57,231 nucleotides of DNA from an uncultured Spirochaetaceae bacterium (GTDB lineage Bacteria > Spirochaetota > Spirochaetia > Treponematales > Treponemataceae). The notes under the pieces were generated by a model. The model was given only the letters and a program-made list of their open reading frames with translations. It ran no database searches and was not told the origin of the DNA. Location of the stretch: the NCBI GenBank assembly GCA_902783155.1, contig CACZPR010000082.1:1-57231 (forward strand), written 5' to 3'. A program made the position numbers and the translations under genes. Positions 52,727 to 57,231 of this stretch are shown here, piece by piece; the first letter of the stretch is position 1, and each line of letters starts with the position of its first letter.

Positions 52727-55700
52727 ATGAGTAAGAATTATAATGAAAACACCAGAGTTCAGGTTCCGGCAATTTTACATCTTATAAGGCTTGGATATAC
52801 ATACATTGGAAAGATTCACGAAGAAAATGCCGGCGAGCAATATGATTCTGAGACTAATATACTCATTGATGAATTTCACAACTCCTTTGAAAGATTGAAT
52901 CCCGGAAAAGAAAAAGAATGGCAGCATGTTTTTTCTGATATAAAACAGGTTTTGAATGATGATGACCTTGGTCGAGGATTCTATAAACTTTTGACTTCGG
53001 AAGCAGCCTACAAGTTAGTTGATTTTGAAAATCCAAAAAACAATACCTATCTTGTCACTGGTGAGTTTACCTGCCGTAATGGGGATGATAATTTTCGTCC
53101 TGACATCACTCTTTTTATAAATGGTCTTCCGCTTGTTTTTATTGAGGTAAAGAAACCGAATAACCATGAAGGTATTGTCTCTGAATATAAACGCATTTAT
53201 AAACAGAGAATGCCGAATAAAGCATTCAGAAGGTTCTTTAACATTACGCAGCTGATGATTTTCTCCAACAACATGAACTATGATACTCTGGGCGGAATTG
53301 TTCCGGTACAGGGATCGTTCTATTGTACCGGTTCAAGGTCAAAACCTTTCTTTAATTGCTTTAGAGAAGAAAATCCTGCCCAGCTCGACATTGAACCTTT
53401 TATTGCGGCTTACCCTTATAAAAAGCTCGATGAATCTGTCGAACAGAAAGTGCTTTCTGATTTTAACTGTCAGGTCATTTTCCAGACGGAAGAATATAAG
53501 ACCAATAAAAACTTTGACAGACCGACAAATAAGATTCTTACTTCGATGTGTTCTCCCGCAAGGCTTCTTTATTTACTCAAATATGGAATTGCATATTTAA
53601 AAAGCGAAAAAGAAGTTGACGGTAAGATTGAAATCAAAGATGAAAAACACATTATGCGCTATCAGCAGCTGTTTGCTTCTATGGCAATTACGGAAAGATT
53701 TGATGAAGGCGTAAAAAGCGGAATTATCTGGCATACCCAGGGAAGCGGAAAAACTGCCCTTGCTTATTACCTTAATTTTATTCTTACTGATTATTTTGCA
53801 AAACAGGATATGGTTGCCAAGTTCTATTTTATTGTAGACCGTCTTGATTTGATGGAACAGGCAACTGAAGAATTTGAAAACCGTGGACTGAAAGTAACGA
53901 CTGCAGAAACCCGTGAAGAGCTTATGAAGCAGTTTAAAAATACACAGTCTAAAGAAAGTAATACTGGTGAGCATGAAGTTGTAGTCGTAAACATCCAGAA
54001 GTTTGCGGAAGACAAATCGAAGGTTGATTTACCGGCTTATTCTACAAATCTTCAGAGAATATTTATTATTGATGAAGCGCACAGAGGATATGACCCGGCC
54101 GGTTGTTTTCTTTCTAATCTTTTTGATGCAGATAAAAATGCCATCAAGATTGCACTTACAGGAACTCCTCTCTTGAAGGCAGAAAAAAAGAGCTGCGCCG
54201 TATTTGGAGATTATATTCATACATACTATTATGATAAATCTATTGCGGACGGTTATACAGTAAAACTTTTGCGGGAGGATATAGAAACTTCATATAAGGA
54301 AAAACTGAATGAGGTGCAGGAAAGAGTCCGCAAGACACTTGCAGATGAAAATAAAAATTCACTGGATAAACTTGTTCAGCAGAAAGAAGTAACAAAGGCA
54401 GATATTATTGAGCATGAAGTATATGTAAAAGAGCTTTTGCGTTACATCATAAAAGATTTTGTTAGATTCAGGGCAATTCAGGGAGACCCTACTCTTGGTG
54501 CAATGATTGTTGCAGAAACTGGACCGCAGGCAAAAAAGATTTCCAAATACTTTGACGAGGTTATGACCGAACTAAAAGAAAATGAGAATATTTCCACAAC
54601 GCTAAAGCACGCTCTTATTTTGCATGATGTAGGCACAAAACAGGAACGTAAGCAGATAGTTCAGAAAGATTACAAAAAGAATATGACTGTTGATGTTCTT
54701 GTCGTGTTCAATATGCTTTTGACTGGCTTTGATGCACCACGCCTTAAGAAACTTTATCTTGGACGAGCATTGCAGGATCATAATCTTTTACAGGCTATCA
54801 CCCGCGTAAATCGTCCCTATAATGATATGCGTTATGGATATCTTGTGGACTTTGCAGATATCAAAGCAAACTTTAATGAGATTAACAGACTTTATCTGAA
54901 TGAGCTGAATAAGTTTAATGACCCGAATGAGGATGGAAAAACAAACACAAATACCTTTACTCAGATTCTGGAAGATCCTGAACAGATTATCCATGACATG
55001 AAAGTTATTAAGCAGACCCTTTTTGATTATGATACTGATAACGCAGAAAACTTCAGTTCGCAGATTTCTGAGATTGAAGATAAGGATAAACTCCTTGAAC
55101 TAAAAAACGCTTTGTTTGCTGCTAAATGCATGAGTAATCTTGTTCGTACTTTTGGTGATGAAGAGCTTAAAGCAGCTTTTGCAAAAGTCAGGCTAGACCG
55201 AGTAGCAGAAATGCTCAGCGAAGTTCAGAATCATATTGATCTGATCAATCAAAAGGAAGCATTTATTGCAAGTGAAGATACAAAGATTGCAATTAATGAA
55301 GCAATGCTGCATATAAAATTTAACTTTTCTAAAATTGGTGAAGAAGAATTAAAGATTATTTCCTGCGGAAAAGAACTGGAAGAAAAACGTATGCGGACTT
55401 TGAATGAGTTTGAAAATAACTTTGATCCGGAAGACCCCGAGTTTATAACATTAAGGGCCGCATTCTTAAACAGGTTCAAGGCGCATGGATTTGTTCCTAA
55501 TTCGATTGCACAGTTCAATGAAGAAAATAAGGATTTGGATGAAATCATTGCAAGATTGCGAAACATAAATAAGAAGAATGAAAATCTTGCAAAGAAATAT
55601 GGCGGTGATGCTAAGTTTGTAAGGGTTCACAAAAGAATCCGAGAAGCTAATCTGGAACGTCAGGTAAAGCATGAGCCTTATATTATTTCCGAGTTTGAAG

Positions 55701-55930
55701 ATGATATAGTTCATGCATTGCTTACGGTAAAGACTGAAATTGACCGGAAGGTGTTTGACCGCAACAATATTCTTAAGAAAGATGATTATTTTGAAAATAC
55801 GGTTTATGAACTTGTAGACGGTACTTTGTATAAAATGCAGATTGATTCTGGAATGGATGACTGCGATTTTATAAAAAACAAAGTGTCCAAGCAGTATTTG
55901 AACCAATATCATAATGTTTACGGAGTATAA
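52727..55930 (+). CDS. hsdR: Type I restriction enzyme, R (translocase/nuclease) subunit
   Basis: 1067 residues. The N-terminal nuclease has the PD-(D/E)xK pattern FRPDITLFINGLPLVFIEVKKPN. The SF2 motor has Walker A TQGSGKTALAY, the DEAH box IIDEAHRGY, motif III ALTGTPLL and motif VI LQAITRVNRPY. A helical C-terminal region of about 250 residues binds the methyltransferase. It cleaves unmodified DNA after translocation together with HsdM and HsdS. The base composition is more AT-rich and T-ending codons are more frequent than in the genes before 47 kb, suggesting transfer. Confidence 0.96.
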   Translation: MSKNYNENTRVQVPAILHLIRLGYTYIGKIHEENAGEQYDSETNILIDEFHNSFERLNPGKEKEWQHVFSDIKQVLNDDDLGRGFYKLLTSEAAYKLVDFENPKNNTYLVTGEFTCRNGDDNFRPDITLFINGLPLVFIEVKKPNNHEGIVSEYKRIYKQRMPNKAFRRFFNITQLMIFSNNMNYDTLGGIVPVQGSFYCTGSRSKPFFNCFREENPAQLDIEPFIAAYPYKKLDESVEQKVLSDFNCQVIFQTEEYKTNKNFDRPTNKILTSMCSPARLLYLLKYGIAYLKSEKEVDGKIEIKDEKHIMRYQQLFASMAITERFDEGVKSGIIWHTQGSGKTALAYYLNFILTDYFAKQDMVAKFYFIVDRLDLMEQATEEFENRGLKVTTAETREELMKQFKNTQSKESNTGEHEVVVVNIQKFAEDKSKVDLPAYSTNLQRIFIIDEAHRGYDPAGCFLSNLFDADKNAIKIALTGTPLLKAEKKSCAVFGDYIHTYYYDKSIADGYTVKLLREDIETSYKEKLNEVQERVRKTLADENKNSLDKLVQQKEVTKADIIEHEVYVKELLRYIIKDFVRFRAIQGDPTLGAMIVAETGPQAKKISKYFDEVMTELKENENISTTLKHALILHDVGTKQERKQIVQKDYKKNMTVDVLVVFNMLLTGFDAPRLKKLYLGRALQDHNLLQAITRVNRPYNDMRYGYLVDFADIKANFNEINRLYLNELNKFNDPNEDGKTNTNTFTQILEDPEQIIHDMKVIKQTLFDYDTDNAENFSSQISEIEDKDKLLELKNALFAAKCMSNLVRTFGDEELKAAFAKVRLDRVAEMLSEVQNHIDLINQKEAFIASEDTKIAINEAMLHIKFNFSKIGEEELKIISCGKELEEKRMRTLNEFENNFDPEDPEFITLRAAFLNRFKAHGFVPNSIAQFNEENKDLDEIIARLRNINKKNENLAKKYGGDAKFVRVHKRIREANLERQVKHEPYIISEFEDDIVHALLTVKTEIDRKVFDRNNILKKDDYFENTVYELVDGTLYKMQIDSGMDDCDFIKNKVSKQYLNQYHNVYGV

Positions 55931-55935
55931 AATAA

Positions 55936-57231
55936 ATGAGCGATATTAAGGCAAAAACAATAGAATTGATTGATGAACTTAAAGCAACCTGCCAGGCAAA
56001 AGGTCTTGGAAATGACGGTAACGAGTTCAAGATTATTACACAGGTTTTTCTTTATAAGTTTTTGAACGATAAGTTTGGTTATACATTAAAAACAAAAGAT
56101 ACACGCTATAAGGCAAAGTTTGCAAAAGCCGAAAAATGGGATGAAGAATATGCAAAGCTTTCCGAAGAAGAGCAGAAACGCGTTTGTAAGGTTTTGGGAG
56201 CGGACTGTCCGAATCTTTACAGCAGACATTTAATTTCTACCCTTTGGAACCAGCAGGGCAAAAAAGATTTTGATCAGATTTTTGATGATACAATGGAAGA
56301 TATTGCAGCTGTAAACATTGAAACCTTTTCTACAATGACGGCTGAAAAAGCAAAGATTCCGATTTTTGAAAGGCTTACTCAATACGTTACAGATACAAGC
56401 CAGAGGGCAGCCTTTGCACGTGCTCTTATTGATAAGCTTGCAAACTTTAGTTTTGAAGAAGCATTTAAAGAGCATTACGATTTCTTTGCGGCTGTATTTG
56501 AATATCTTATTCAGGATTACAACACGGCTGGCGGCGGAAAGTATGCTGAATATTACACGCCACATGCAATTGCAACAATTATGGCAAGACTGCTTGTAGG
56601 TGATGATGAAGACTTACACAACATTGAGTGTTATGACCCAAGTGCCGGAACCGGAACTTTGCTTATGGCTCTTGCTCACCAGATTGGAGAAGACAAGTGT
56701 ACAATCTTTAGCCAGGACATAAGCCAGCGTTCAAACAAGATGCTCAAACTGAATCTTATTCTGAACAACCTTGTTTCGAGCCTTGATAATGCAATCCAGG
56801 GAGATACTCTTGTAAGTCCTTATCATAAAAGTGAAGACGGAACCAGTTTAAAGCAGTTTGACTTTGTTGTTTCAAATCCACCGTTTAAGATGGACTTTAG
56901 CGATACCCATAAAGATATCGCTGCTCAACCGGCTCGCTTCTGGGCTGGAGTGCCGAATATACCAAAAGCAAAAAAAGAAGGAATGGCGATTTACACTTGC
57001 TTTATTCAGCATGTAATAAATTCTATTAAAGACAGCGGAAAAGGAGCTATTGTAATTCCAACCGGATTCATCACAGCAAAATCAGGAATCGAAAACAAAA
57101 TCCTTCACAAGATTGTTGATGACGAAATTGTCTGGGGTGTTGTCTCTATGCCAAGCAATGTATTTGCAAACACAGGCACAAACGTCAGCGTTCTTTTCTT
57201 TGACAAATCGCACAGCGCAAATAAAGTAATC
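55936..57231 (+). CDS. hsdM: Type I restriction-modification methyltransferase subunit, 3' end beyond window
   Basis: 432 codons are visible and the reading frame runs off the edge, so the gene is partial here. It starts 5 nt after the hsdR stop (MSDIKAKTIELIDELKATCQ). The SAM-binding motif I is YDPSAGTGTLLMAL and the N6-adenine catalytic motif is VSNPPFKMDF. The conserved AEYYTPHAIATIMARL precedes them. It methylates adenine in the target sequence chosen by HsdS, which should lie downstream. The order hsdR-hsdM is less common than hsdM-hsdS-hsdR but occurs. Confidence 0.95.
   Translation, partial: MSDIKAKTIELIDELKATCQAKGLGNDGNEFKIITQVFLYKFLNDKFGYTLKTKDTRYKAKFAKAEKWDEEYAKLSEEEQKRVCKVLGADCPNLYSRHLISTLWNQQGKKDFDQIFDDTMEDIAAVNIETFSTMTAEKAKIPIFERLTQYVTDTSQRAAFARALIDKLANFSFEEAFKEHYDFFAAVFEYLIQDYNTAGGGKYAEYYTPHAIATIMARLLVGDDEDLHNIECYDPSAGTGTLLMALAHQIGEDKCTIFSQDISQRSNKMLKLNLILNNLVSSLDNAIQGDTLVSPYHKSEDGTSLKQFDFVVSNPPFKMDFSDTHKDIAAQPARFWAGVPNIPKAKKEGMAIYTCFIQHVINSIKDSGKGAIVIPTGFITAKSGIENKILHKIVDDEIVWGVVSMPSNVFANTGTNVSVLFFDKSHSANKVI

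Overview
The window reads as spirochaete DNA, most likely a gut, rumen or oral Treponema. This is inferred from the protein style (NifU-like plus GGGtGRT pair, treponemal SUMF1 lipoproteins, many lipoproteins, a GPH sugar symporter, GH5 and GH32 enzymes) and not from a marker gene. Chromosomal housekeeping genes (eno, tRNA-Gly, tRNA-Lys, cysE, trxA/trxB) share the window with accessory modules.

Layout. 0-11 kb: an Rrf2 regulator, a two-domain cell-wall hydrolase (NlpC/P60 plus amidase_3), serine acetyltransferase, acylphosphatase, a hotdog thioesterase, a CAP-domain secreted protein, a GH32 fructan/sucrose hydrolase, a small alpha/beta hydrolase, two tRNAs, enolase, and the NifU-like/GGGtGRT pair. 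11.2-11.8 kb: five tandem 114-124 bp units that fold into the same multi-hairpin structure with compensatory base changes. 11.8-30.9 kb: one co-directional, tightly packed 13-gene operon encoding a transglutaminase-like lipoprotein, a VWA lipoprotein, two further membrane proteins, a giant tubulin/FtsZ-like GTPase and its degenerate sister, an Hsp70 without lid, a MotA/TolQ/ZorA-like proton channel with a long tail, its MotB/ZorB/OmpA-like partner, three unrecognised proteins and a coiled-coil membrane protein. This is the most unusual system here. It looks like an envelope-spanning, NTP- and proton-motive-force-driven machine.

31-38.7 kb: a chemoreceptor, then a thiol/peroxide-defence cluster (trxA-trxB, a Cys-type glutathione peroxidase divergent from an OhrR-type MarR regulator with a visible operator), a sugar symporter and a SUMF1-fold lipoprotein. 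38.9-42.3 kb: a complete plasmid-type replication and partition module (AT-rich TTTAAC repeats, parA, a small RHH-like partner, repA, and about 13 iterons arranged as two opposed arrays). It is followed by an ankyrin protein, a degenerate AAA+ protein and ClpP. So either a plasmid is integrated here or the whole window lies on a RepA-type secondary replicon. 45.6-51.3 kb: a GH5 glucanase lipoprotein, a small Zn-ribbon-like protein, a MATE exporter and a P1B metal ATPase. 51.4 kb to the end: an AAA/DUF4143 protein behind a 37-bp perfect palindrome, then a type I restriction system (hsdR, hsdM) cut by the window edge.

Two window-wide patterns stand out. Several genes have a near-consensus -10 box only 6-8 nt before the ATG and no Shine-Dalgarno, which suggests leaderless transcripts. 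A palindromic element recurs at three places, one of them inside the replication origin.
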